From Thalassotalea hakodatensis (lineage in GTDB: Bacteria; Pseudomonadota; Gammaproteobacteria; Enterobacterales; Alteromonadaceae): DNA of 64,000 nt. Location: the NCBI RefSeq assembly GCF_030295995.1, contig NZ_AP027365.1:248001-312000 (forward strand). The letters are read 5' to 3'. Position 1 is the first letter of the stretch, and every line of letters starts with the position of its first letter. Below are positions 18,103-26,420 of this stretch, in pieces. A model generated the notes under the pieces. That model had not been told where the DNA came from, ran no database searches, and worked only from the letters and a program-made list of their open reading frames with translations. A program made the position numbers and the translations under genes.

Positions 18103-19026
18103 ATGAAGAATGTTGATATCGATAAAAAGGAAGTGCTCGCTGATATTAAACAGTTAAGCTGTTTTGCCTCGCTTTCATGCGATATTGACTTTCTCGACCA
18201 AGGTTTAAGCAGTAATAACGTAAAAGTAACTACCTTTGATCCTCAGCAACAAGTAACTGCTCAATACTTTGTAAAATGGTTTAGCGGTGCAGAGCAAGCA
18301 GCTAGAGGTGAAGTTGCAATTGCCAGACTTGCAATGCAATATGGCCTTGCACCTATGGTGATCTATTCATCTGAAGAGTACCTTGTCACTGACTTTGTTC
18401 AAGGGGAAACCCTGCAAAGCATATTATTAAAGCAACCATCACAGTTATCATCAGCAGTAGAGCAAACGGTTTCCTTGGTAGCTCAGTTGCATCAATTGCC
18501 TGCTAGTAACATGGTAGAGCCTTTTGATATCTTGGCACTATTATCCTCATTAAAAGCTGATTGTCATTTTAACTCTGCACATTTAAATGATGTTAATCAT
18601 GTTATAGCGCAACTACCTGCTATTGAACGTAGCATTACGCCGGTGATTTGCCATGGAGATGCTAACTTTAGCAATGTATTAGTCGATGATACTGACAGAC
18701 ATTGGTTGATTGATTTCGAGTGTAGTATTTTTACCGATGCTGAGTTTGATATTGCTATGTGCATTGCGATCAACCAATTAAATGACAACGCGGTTTCTAC
18801 AATGCTACAAACATATCAGCAATGCTCGGGTAAAAGATTGTCTTCACAGCTTGTTAATACATACATCCCTTATTGTGCATTAATCAACGCGCTTTGGTTT
18901 ATTGCAAAAGCAAAAAAGTCGCCACAAAAGGCGACTTTTTTGAAACATGCTGAACAGCAATTAACCCAGATTGAAGCTTATACAACACCGTGTTTATTAA
19001 AGCGGTTATTTACTCACAGCACCTAG
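18103..19026 (+). CDS. APH-fold phosphotransferase, candidate thiamine kinase
   Basis: A 307-residue aminoglycoside-phosphotransferase-fold kinase. The catalytic loop is HGDANFSN beginning at His184, and the metal-binding motif is DFE at Asp204, both intact. Located 2 bases after pnuT in a TPP-riboswitch operon, it probably phosphorylates imported thiamine to thiamine monophosphate, as E. coli ThiK does, giving metabolic trapping. Its 3' end overlaps the stop of the convergent RND gene by 21 bases. A perfect terminator-like hairpin lies inside its coding sequence (18912-18941). Substrate assignment is by context. Confidence 0.75.
   Translation: MKNVDIDKKEVLADIKQLSCFASLSCDIDFLDQGLSSNNVKVTTFDPQQQVTAQYFVKWFSGAEQAARGEVAIARLAMQYGLAPMVIYSSEEYLVTDFVQGETLQSILLKQPSQLSSAVEQTVSLVAQLHQLPASNMVEPFDILALLSSLKADCHFNSAHLNDVNHVIAQLPAIERSITPVICHGDANFSNVLVDDTDRHWLIDFECSIFTDAEFDIAMCIAINQLNDNAVSTMLQTYQQCSGKRLSSQLVNTYIPYCALINALWFIAKAKKSPQKATFLKHAEQQLTQIEAYTTPCLLKRLFTHST
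18912..18941 (-). terminator. Bidirectional terminator-like hairpin inside the kinase coding region
   Basis: AAAAAAGTCGCC (18912-18923) and GGCGACTTTTTT (18930-18941) form a perfect 12-base stem with a 6-base loop. On the - strand this lies 64 bases past the stop of the RND permease gene, where its terminator is expected. On the + strand it lies 85 bases before the kinase stop codon. The bases encode in-frame Lys, Ser, Pro, Gln, Ala and Thr codons of the kinase, so the hairpin serves as coding sequence as well. Ribosomes on the kinase mRNA would mask it in that direction. Confidence 0.7.
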
Positions 19027-22000
19027 CTCTGGTGCTAATTGAGTTTCACTTGCTTTACCCATTTGTAATAAGCTTGGCAAGAATATAAGCGTGAAGACGG
19101 TGCTTACACACATTCCACCAACAATAACCGCAGCTATACCTCGATAAAGTTCTGCACCAGCGCCGGGGATCATCAGCAATGGTAACATGCCACATATACT
19201 CGTGAGTGTGCTCATTAATATTGGTCGTAAACGTAATCTAACGGCTTGTTGAACAGCATCATGTCGAGACAATCCTTCTCCTTCACCTATACGTGTTTGA
19301 TAGACTAATAAAATCGCGTTGTTTACTACGAGGCCAAGTAAGATAACAAAGCCAATCATGGTTAATAAATCTAATGGCTGAAAGATAAATAGATTGGTTA
19401 TTTGTAATAATGCAATGCCACCAACCGTGGCAAGAGGGATGGTCAGTACTACTAATAAGCTGTCTTTAAACGATCTGAACAGCGCTGACATCAATAAGTA
19501 TAGAATTGCCAGTGCCAACAAAAAGCTTTGACTCATGCTTGACAGCGCTTCGGTAAGAGCTTCTGCTGAACCTCGATAGCTAACGGCGCCATCTTGCGAC
19601 AGTTGCGCCATAATTGCAGGTTCAGCATTCGTTTTTATCATCGCGATAGCTTCTTCCAAGCTAATGTTATCTGGCGGCGTTACTTGTAAAGTAATGGTAC
19701 GTCTGCGATCAACACGGCGAATAGAACTTGGCCCTGCGGTTCTTACTATTTCGACTAATTCGCCTACAGGCTGAATACCTGCTTCTGGCGTGTATAGTGG
19801 AATGCCCGCGAGTTCTTCAGGAGAATCCCAGTCAGTAGAACGCAGAAAAACATCAAGACGCTTTTGACCATTAAAGTAATCACCCACATACATACCAGTG
19901 CCTAATGCTCGTGAAATAGAAGCAACTTGCTGACGTGTCCAACCCGCTTCAGCTACTCTTCGTTCATTGGGTAGCATACGAAGTTCGGGCTCTGCTAATG
20001 ACAAGCCTGGTGTTGGTTGTATCTGAGCGCCGGGAAGTGCTTGACTCACGGCACCAAAACCAACACGAGCAGCGTTGAGTAGTTCGTCTACTTCATTGCC
20101 TTGAATATCAATATCAATACGGCGACCCCCGCCTAGGTTGCCAAATAACTCTTCTTGAGAAGCAAAAGCAATAGTATCTGGAAAACCAGCAAGTACTTCG
20201 CCATTGATGATGTTAATGATGTCTTTAATGCTATCAGATTCAGCAGCACGCCCACCCATAAAGCCAAAGTTACCAAAAAATCCAAGCCATGAATGTTCAA
20301 TTTTAGGTGTTTTTTCACCGGTCAAATAAGGCATTAAGCGGCGGTTGATTTCATCGCTCATTTCTTCACGAGCCGCAGCATAACTTTGCCCAGGTGGTGG
20401 TAGTAAAAAGGCATTGAAAGAGTTTTGATTACCTTTAGGTAAGTAATCCACTTTCGGGAAAAGTAAGTAGCTGCCAGCAAATGAAAATAACATTAAACCA
20501 AACACCCACGCATAGCGCTTTTTGGGGGTTGAAGTAATGTTCATGATCGTTTGGGTAATGTTTTGCCACCATCGCTCATGGGGGTCGTCAGAATTTACTT
20601 CTTTTAGAAGTCGGCGTGCGGCGGTGGGTAATACCGTTACGGCAATTAAGAGTGACGCTACTATGGCCACAGCAATAGTAATAGCGAGATCTGCGAACAG
20701 TTGGCCGGACACTTCTTCTAAAAAAACGATAGGTAAGAAAATCGCCACAGTCGTTGCCGTTGACGACATTAACGCTCCCCACACTTGGGTGGTGCCTTTA
20801 AAAGACGCTTGGTGCGCATCTTCCCCTTTTTCACGCAGTCGTACGATATTTTCCAGTACGACTATTGCGGCGTCAAGTACCATACCAACAGCAAACGCCA
20901 AACCTGCCATTGAAATAATGTTTAATGTGCGACCTGCACTATACATGACCACAAGAGTAACAATTAACGAGATAGGAATAGCAATAGCAACAATTAATGT
21001 TGCTCTGAACTTACGTAAGAACCACCACAACACGATAACAGCTAAGAAAATACCGAGTAATAAATTGTTCTTTACCAAACTCATTGAGCGGCCAATGTAG
21101 ATGGTTTCATCATACATTTGGATTAATTCTAAATTTGCTCGCTTTAATGGCCCTTCGTTAAGTTCTTTCATGGCAGCTTGCAAGCCATCCATGACCTGAA
21201 TAACATTTACGCCTTGCTCAACTTGCGCATTCATGGCAATAGCAGGTTCACCGTCAAGTGTGAGAATACCGGTGCGATCTGATAGCGTTAATGCCACATC
21301 AGCAACATCTTTTAATAAGATAGGCTGGCCATCGCGCCAATCTAATACCATACTTTGTAGTTGTTCTACACCGTACTTACCTGAAAAGCGTAATGTGTAT
21401 TTACGGCGGCCAATATCATTAAAACCGCCTGATGTATCACTGTTGTTTGTTAGTGTTGAGGCAATCTCTGGAATGTTAAGTCCTAAATTCGCCGCTTTAT
21501 AGGGATCAAAAGTGATGCGTAACTCTGTTGGCAAGCCGCCAAAGGCATTCGTTTGAGAAATACCTTCTACGCGTTCTAAACGTGTTTGTATGATTTCTTC
21601 AACATAATCTTGGTACGAGACAATATCACGGGTATTACCATCGGTAGGTTTTACCGCAAACCAAGCAATCGCTTCGAAAGTACTTGCGCCACCTACAGCA
21701 ATCGTAGGCTCATTAGCATCTGGCGGATAAAAGGGCACTTGATTAAGCGCATTCATGACATCAATTAACGCACGCTCTAAGTTGATACCCGTTTTGTAAC
21801 GTAGGGTAATACTACCTTGGCTTTGATTGGAGCTTGATTCAAGCAACTCTAGCCCTTGTAAGCCTTTTAATACGTCTTCTTGGCGCTCAATGATCTCAGC
21901 TTCTATTTCTTCTGGCGCAGCTGCTCGCCAGCTGGTAGAAATAACAATCTGTGGCTGACTAATTTCTGGTGTTAATTGTATTGGTAATTTAAATAAACTG

Positions 22001-22080
22001 ATGGCGCCAAATAAAGCTATCAGTAACACAGCTACAACAACAGCTGTTGGGTTTCTAAGTGAAGCAGAGGTTAATGTCAT
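19006..22080 (-). CDS. RND efflux pump inner-membrane permease
   Basis: A 1024-residue proton-driven resistance-nodulation-division transporter, normal length for the AcrB/MexF-like class. It has an N-terminal helix then the porter region (about 40-335), helices 2-6 (about 338-490), a second porter region, and C-terminal helices with LLGLVVNNAILLVYQ. The proton-relay site reads LDAAIVV, with Asp403 followed by Ala404, where AcrB has two aspartates; the single-Asp form also occurs in heavy-metal and divergent HAE-like pumps. It sits 2 bases after its adaptor gene. No outer-membrane factor is encoded here, so a TolC from elsewhere is implied. Substrate unknown. Confidence 0.9.
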   Translation of the reverse strand: MTLTSASLRNPTAVVVAVLLIALFGAISLFKLPIQLTPEISQPQIVISTSWRAAAPEEIEAEIIERQEDVLKGLQGLELLESSSNQSQGSITLRYKTGINLERALIDVMNALNQVPFYPPDANEPTIAVGGASTFEAIAWFAVKPTDGNTRDIVSYQDYVEEIIQTRLERVEGISQTNAFGGLPTELRITFDPYKAANLGLNIPEIASTLTNNSDTSGGFNDIGRRKYTLRFSGKYGVEQLQSMVLDWRDGQPILLKDVADVALTLSDRTGILTLDGEPAIAMNAQVEQGVNVIQVMDGLQAAMKELNEGPLKRANLELIQMYDETIYIGRSMSLVKNNLLLGIFLAVIVLWWFLRKFRATLIVAIAIPISLIVTLVVMYSAGRTLNIISMAGLAFAVGMVLDAAIVVLENIVRLREKGEDAHQASFKGTTQVWGALMSSTATTVAIFLPIVFLEEVSGQLFADLAITIAVAIVASLLIAVTVLPTAARRLLKEVNSDDPHERWWQNITQTIMNITSTPKKRYAWVFGLMLFSFAGSYLLFPKVDYLPKGNQNSFNAFLLPPPGQSYAAAREEMSDEINRRLMPYLTGEKTPKIEHSWLGFFGNFGFMGGRAAESDSIKDIINIINGEVLAGFPDTIAFASQEELFGNLGGGRRIDIDIQGNEVDELLNAARVGFGAVSQALPGAQIQPTPGLSLAEPELRMLPNERRVAEAGWTRQQVASISRALGTGMYVGDYFNGQKRLDVFLRSTDWDSPEELAGIPLYTPEAGIQPVGELVEIVRTAGPSSIRRVDRRRTITLQVTPPDNISLEEAIAMIKTNAEPAIMAQLSQDGAVSYRGSAEALTEALSSMSQSFLLALAILYLLMSALFRSFKDSLLVVLTIPLATVGGIALLQITNLFIFQPLDLLTMIGFVILLGLVVNNAILLVYQTRIGEGEGLSRHDAVQQAVRLRLRPILMSTLTSICGMLPLLMIPGAGAELYRGIAAVIVGGMCVSTVFTLIFLPSLLQMGKASETQLAPELGAVSK

Positions 22081-22082
22081 GA

Positions 22083-23180
22083 CTATTTCTCCGCAACGGC
22101 TGTGCCTGAAACAAGTGCATGATTATTATCTTTAATGTTAACGGCTTGGCCTGGCTGTAAACGTTCAGCGCCACGAATGATCACTAAATCACCTGCTTTA
22201 ACATCGCCAATGACCTCTAATAATTCGTTTTGACTGATACCAATAGTGACAGGTACTTGTCGTGCGGTGTTATTATCATCAACAATAAAAATAGAGGTTT
22301 GATTGCGTCTTAATATTAATGCATCTCGTGGTACGGCAAGAGTTTCTTTGCTGTCGCCTGTTGCAACAGCGGCCTTTATATCTAGTCCTATTGGCCAATC
22401 TAAATGGGTCATATCTAAACGAACTTCCATCAAGTGTGAGCGAGAGTCGGCAACAGGAATGAGTGATTTGATAGGTGCTTGGCCTTCACCTAACGGAGAT
22501 TTTACTGCCAGAGCACTGCTTTGTTTTAAAAAACGATACGCGGTTAAGGGAGCAAATAACGAGGCTTCAACATTAGCGGTTTCAACGAGTTGTATAATGG
22601 CATTACCATTATTAACAAACTCACCTTGGTTGCTTAAGCGTTTGGCAACAATGCCATCGAAGGGGGCACGTAATTTTGTATAGGCAAGGTCTTGTTCGAT
22701 TTGCGATAACCGGGCTTTTGCTGCCGCTAAACGGGCTTTAGCTTGGCTGAAACTCGCGGTGGTTTCTTCTAAAGATTGTTGTGCAATTAATTTTTGTTTT
22801 ACAAGAGACTCTTTTCGCGTGCTTTCTGACTGTTGAAACTCAAGCGTTGCTTTTGCATCTTCTACGTTTGCTTTAGCTTCTTGTCGCTGTAGCTTTAAGG
22901 GCTTGTCGTCAAGTTGTGCAATGACATCACCTTGTTTTACTTCAGCACCTAAATCGGCAAGCTGTAATAATCTGCCTGATACATTGGCAGCAATATTAGA
23001 ATTATTCCTACTTACCACAGAGCCTGACACCCAAGCCACAGGGGATAATGTTGTGCTTTTTACTTCTGTTACGTTGACATTGGCAGCGCGTCCCTGAAAA
23101 GCTTGAGATGAAGAAGAAAGAAAAATTAATGGTAGTAAAAGCCCACCAGTGAGTACTTTAGAAAAGTGAAAAAAATTCAT
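22083..23180 (-). CDS. RND efflux periplasmic adaptor (membrane fusion protein)
   Basis: A 365-residue adaptor with signal peptide (MNFFHFSKVLTGGLLLPLIF...), lipoyl-like half-domains (VSGRLLQLADLGAEVKQGD and LRAPFDGIVAKRL), an alpha-helical hairpin between them rich in Ala, Lys and Gln, and C-terminal beta-barrel and membrane-proximal domains. It would link the RND permease to an outer-membrane channel. A longer reading starts at 23231, but ATG 23180 gives a proper signal peptide at the N-terminus and is preferred. The permease gene follows 2 bases on. No dedicated regulator is adjacent. Confidence 0.88.
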   Translation of the reverse strand: MNFFHFSKVLTGGLLLPLIFLSSSSQAFQGRAANVNVTEVKSTTLSPVAWVSGSVVSRNNSNIAANVSGRLLQLADLGAEVKQGDVIAQLDDKPLKLQRQEAKANVEDAKATLEFQQSESTRKESLVKQKLIAQQSLEETTASFSQAKARLAAAKARLSQIEQDLAYTKLRAPFDGIVAKRLSNQGEFVNNGNAIIQLVETANVEASLFAPLTAYRFLKQSSALAVKSPLGEGQAPIKSLIPVADSRSHLMEVRLDMTHLDWPIGLDIKAAVATGDSKETLAVPRDALILRRNQTSIFIVDDNNTARQVPVTIGISQNELLEVIGDVKAGDLVIIRGAERLQPGQAVNIKDNNHALVSGTAVAEK

Positions 23181-23368
23181 TGTTAATGACAACTCATTCG
23201 TTATTGTTAGCACGATGATGGTGGCTAACATCGTTAAAATTATGTCCCTATCGATGAAATTCGTTCAAATGTTCGTTTTGCTAATAATTTCATCTTACCG
23301 TGCGATGCCAAATATGTTGGTTATTAAACGTATTTGGCATGTTAAAAACTCATGGTTTAGCACGCAAT

Positions 23369-24439
23369 TTATCGCGTTAAGTATAGCTCAGGTTTACTGA
23401 GAACTTCAGTTAAAACCGTAACATTTTGTGATAATTGTCGCGCGAGTCTACCTGGAAACAAGCGGTTGATAGTATCAAGCTGGTCAAATTTTGTGTGCCA
23501 CATTTTACCCCATTGTTTTTCATCTTCTCGCTGACAGGCGGTTTTAGTTGATTGTTCAAAACAATCCCAGGTTTCGCTATGTGTGGTTTGCGAATAACCA
23601 TCAAAGCCGTCTTCACCGTTTATCGTAAAATTTGTTGATTCAACGTAGGCGATTGGAATACCAGCACAAGCAAAAGGGGCATGATCTGACCATTCGCCTG
23701 TTACGCCTTCAGGGTAGCCAGGGTAAGCAGGATGAATTGTATACTTATGCTGCTTTCCTAGTTTCTTTTCTGAAGCTGTTAACAATGCATCTCGAATGAT
23801 GGTTTCACTATTAAAGGTTATATCATCGGTAGCGCATTTATAAGGTGAGGTATGCGCACTGTGCACATAAGTAATATCACCTCCTGCAATGGTGTCAAAA
23901 TTGATCATTCCGATCACTTGTGACAGTTCTTCAGGTTGCTGTGTTAATTGTTTCACATAATGCTTTGAACCTTTTAAGCCATTTTCTTCTGCACCAAAGG
24001 CAATAAAACGAATATTAATGCTTGGTTGAGTATTCAGTTGTGCAATATTTTTAGCAATCGCTAACATAGCAGCTACACCCGCGCCGTTATCAATCGCACC
24101 TAATGAGCCTTTATTTGCCGCAGTAGAGTCGTAATGCGCAGCTAATATAATAGTTTTTTTAGCGTCAGGTGCGCTATCAACAATGATATTGGCTGAATCT
24201 TGCAATAAGCCAAAGGTGAAGGTTTGTTTTATGGGGTGATACCCCATGGAGCGGAAAGTATTAACAATAAAGTCAGCGGTTTTTTTCTCTTCGGCAGTGC
24301 CTGCTTCTCTTGCCCCTATGCCTTTAGTGCCAGATATTAGTTCAAGATATTGATAGACTTCACTTTTATTTTCGTTATTTGCAATGGCCGATAGCGATAC
24401 CGTTATTAGTGCAGCGGCTAACAAGTGTTTAGATCCCAC
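23369..24439 (-). CDS. Secreted M28 family zinc aminopeptidase (Iap-like)
   Basis: A 356-residue exported metallopeptidase with signal peptide (MGSKHLLAAALITVSLSAIAN). M28 zinc ligands and catalytic residues are visible in AAHYDST, AIDNGAGVAAML, FGAEENGLKGS and NFDTIAGG, with a final histidine likely in the HTKFDQLDT region. Closest to the alkaline-phosphatase-isozyme-conversion type aminopeptidases, acting in the periplasm on peptide N-termini. It is monocistronic by appearance and diverges from the peroxidase gene across a 185-base intergenic region. The substrate peptide is unknown. Confidence 0.85.
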   Translation of the reverse strand: MGSKHLLAAALITVSLSAIANNENKSEVYQYLELISGTKGIGAREAGTAEEKKTADFIVNTFRSMGYHPIKQTFTFGLLQDSANIIVDSAPDAKKTIILAAHYDSTAANKGSLGAIDNGAGVAAMLAIAKNIAQLNTQPSINIRFIAFGAEENGLKGSKHYVKQLTQQPEELSQVIGMINFDTIAGGDITYVHSAHTSPYKCATDDITFNSETIIRDALLTASEKKLGKQHKYTIHPAYPGYPEGVTGEWSDHAPFACAGIPIAYVESTNFTINGEDGFDGYSQTTHSETWDCFEQSTKTACQREDEKQWGKMWHTKFDQLDTINRLFPGRLARQLSQNVTVLTEVLSKPELYLTR

Positions 24440-24624
24440 AATAATTTTCCATAAATGATTGAAGATAATATGATTGTACTTGATCTTTTAGTAAAAAAGC
24501 ATCGTAATTTAGATAAATCTTATTGTGTGGCTAATACTTATTTTTACCTTTGTTAGCGGTGTGCTACTGTGCAATGATAAAAAATGGTTTGGCAAGTTAA
24601 TGTTTGTTGGAATGGAGTTGTGTG

Positions 24625-25185
24625 ATGAAAAATTTAGTTCTGGTGTTTTTACTATGTATTGGGGTAAATGCTAATGCGACAGAAGCCAAGGTAGAAGCGG
24701 CTAGTTGTCCTGATTACCTTAAAACGACTAAACAAAAATTACATTCCTCGAAATCAGTTAATCTTTGTGAGTTAACCCAAGGCAAGCCTGTGCTTATCGT
24801 GAATACGGCGAGTAATTGTGGTTACACCCCCCACTTTAAGAAGCTTGAAGCAATTCATCAAAAGTATCAAAAACAAGGGTTGGTTGTGATTGGTTTTCCT
24901 TCTGACGATTTTTTCCAAGAAGAAGATGACGAAAAAGACACTGCTAAAGTTTGTTATATTAATTATGGTGTTACCTTTACTATGTTATCGACAAGTCCGG
25001 TAAGAGGTAGTGATGCTAATGATGTATTCCAATATTTAACTGAAAAATCAACATCGCCAAAGTGGAATTTTTATAAGTATCTTGTAGATGCTAACGGAAA
25101 AACAGTGAAAGCGTTTAGCCCGAAAGTAGCGCCCGATAGTAAAGAGTTTATTACTGCGCTTGAAGCAACGTTATCTGCAGAGTAA
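24625..25185 (+). CDS. Exported glutathione-peroxidase-like thiol peroxidase with altered active site
   Basis: A 186-residue thioredoxin-fold protein. It has a signal peptide (MKNLVLVFLLCIGVNANA), the peroxidatic Cys65 in NTASNCGYTPHF, and WNFYKYLVDANG supplying the Trp and Asn of the usual tetrad. The expected catalytic Gln (FPCNQF in typical family members) is replaced: FPSDDF, with Asp95 at that position. A further Cys at KVCYINYG may resolve the disulphide. I chose ATG 24625, with GGAG 7 bases upstream; a TTG at 24604 would place residues before the signal peptide. Probably a periplasmic peroxide-defence protein, using thioredoxin-like donors and not glutathione. Confidence 0.82.
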   Translation: MKNLVLVFLLCIGVNANATEAKVEAASCPDYLKTTKQKLHSSKSVNLCELTQGKPVLIVNTASNCGYTPHFKKLEAIHQKYQKQGLVVIGFPSDDFFQEEDDEKDTAKVCYINYGVTFTMLSTSPVRGSDANDVFQYLTEKSTSPKWNFYKYLVDANGKTVKAFSPKVAPDSKEFITALEATLSAE

Positions 25186-25205
25186 TGTTACAAGGATTAA
25201 CCACT

Positions 25206-25234
25206 GACAATGTTCGTGATTATAGAACATTGTC
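25206..25234. repeat. Perfect 10-base inverted repeat between two exported-protein genes
   Basis: GACAATGTTC (25206-25215) pairs with GAACATTGTC (25225-25234) across a 9-base loop, 20 bases after the peroxidase stop codon and 30 before the next start. No T-tract follows, so it is either an operator-like dyad for the downstream gene or a poor terminator/RNA stabiliser. Confidence 0.45.
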
Positions 25235-25264
25235 GGCTATCATCATGTCATTCCGTTTTAATAA

Positions 25265-26356
25265 GTGAAAGTAACATTGAAGTATCTTTTCATCTTGCTA
25301 TGTATGTCTCTAACAGCGCATGCACAATTTATATTAGACAAGCAACCAAAGCTTTCCGGAGAGTTCTCTGTATCTGCTAATGCACTGTGCCAAGTTGCTA
25401 CTAATACTTTAACGTATATGAAGCAGCAGCCAAATGATGCATTCGCTGTTCACGCGGGTAATCATGTTTTACCGCAAGCGAATTTATCACGAGTTAAAGA
25501 GACGTTAGCGTTCGTTTGCCAGCTAAAAAATAAGCCTCTCAATGCTCAGTTTTTAAAGCATCATTTTGACTTTTACCAATGGATCCCAGATAAAAAAACC
25601 GCAGATCTTTTAGCGAATAAAAGTACAAATGCGGTTAAAAAACGGTTGTTAACGAATATTCCTAAAGATCAAATTTTGTTGACTAAGTATTATACGAAAC
25701 TGCTTGATGCCAGCGAAAGCGCTACAGAGGTTTATGACCAAGCGTTATATGCTTTACCTTATGACGAGCAAGGCCTAACGGAAGAACAAGCACAAGAAAA
25801 GCGCGGTGAATTAACGCGTTTTGCTTATACACGACAAGACATTATTGCTGGCGTTTTACGTGAGAAAAAGCTAGCGAAGCCACTCGTATGGCTAACAGAG
25901 GAAGCATTACATGATGTGTTGTTACAAGGCACTGGCGTAGTAGATGTTGACGGTCAACGTCGTTACTTTAATGTGCACCGAAACAATGGCATTAGCTATG
26001 ATTATACCTTAGGTAAACGAGAGCAATCCCGGTATTGGTACTTTGCCGAAGTACCTAGTGTATTAGGCTATGGCACCACGATTGAGAATAAAATTGTTAT
26101 TGATAAAAATGTTGCTTTTGCTGGTAACGTTAAGCAGTTAGGTTTAGGGAAACTTTTTTTAATTCAAGTGGCTAATGATGACACACAACAGTTGCAACTC
26201 GGTGTTTTAGCCGATCAGGGTGGTGCCTTTGATGATAACTTATTCCAACTGGATTGGTTAAAAGGTAGTTATTATGGTTGGCAAGACTATTACCAAGAAA
26301 ATAAAGTTTATGCTGATTATGCTCACGCCTGGATTTTACTTAAAAAACAAGAGTGA
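25265..26356 (+). CDS. Secreted MltA/3D-domain-like protein (possible lytic transglycosylase relative)
   Basis: A 363-residue exported protein with signal peptide (MKVTLKYLFILLCMSLTAHA). The segment LLQGTGVVDVDGQRRYFNVHRNNGISYDYT resembles the MltA core (QGSG...NG..Y). The C-terminal part (LGKLFLIQVANDD...VLADQGGAFDDNLFQLDW) resembles the 3D double-psi barrel with its conserved aspartates. This suggests peptidoglycan-directed activity in the periplasm, but overall similarity is loose and the catalytic Asp is not proven. The start is GTG 25265, without a strong ribosome-binding site. It converges on the glycan cluster with a 64-base gap that holds nothing obvious. Confidence 0.55.
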   Translation: MKVTLKYLFILLCMSLTAHAQFILDKQPKLSGEFSVSANALCQVATNTLTYMKQQPNDAFAVHAGNHVLPQANLSRVKETLAFVCQLKNKPLNAQFLKHHFDFYQWIPDKKTADLLANKSTNAVKKRLLTNIPKDQILLTKYYTKLLDASESATEVYDQALYALPYDEQGLTEEQAQEKRGELTRFAYTRQDIIAGVLREKKLAKPLVWLTEEALHDVLLQGTGVVDVDGQRRYFNVHRNNGISYDYTLGKREQSRYWYFAEVPSVLGYGTTIENKIVIDKNVAFAGNVKQLGLGKLFLIQVANDDTQQLQLGVLADQGGAFDDNLFQLDWLKGSYYGWQDYYQENKVYADYAHAWILLKKQE

Positions 26357-26420
26357 TGATTTACTGCTTTTGCCATATCAAGATTGACTTAACCACAATT
26401 AGGGCAAATTCTGTTGATGA

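Noticed and set aside
20522-21100. A 192-codon + strand open frame inside the RND permease gene
   Set aside because: It is antisense to a conserved permease, has low-complexity composition without domain features, and no ribosome-binding site. It is a shadow.
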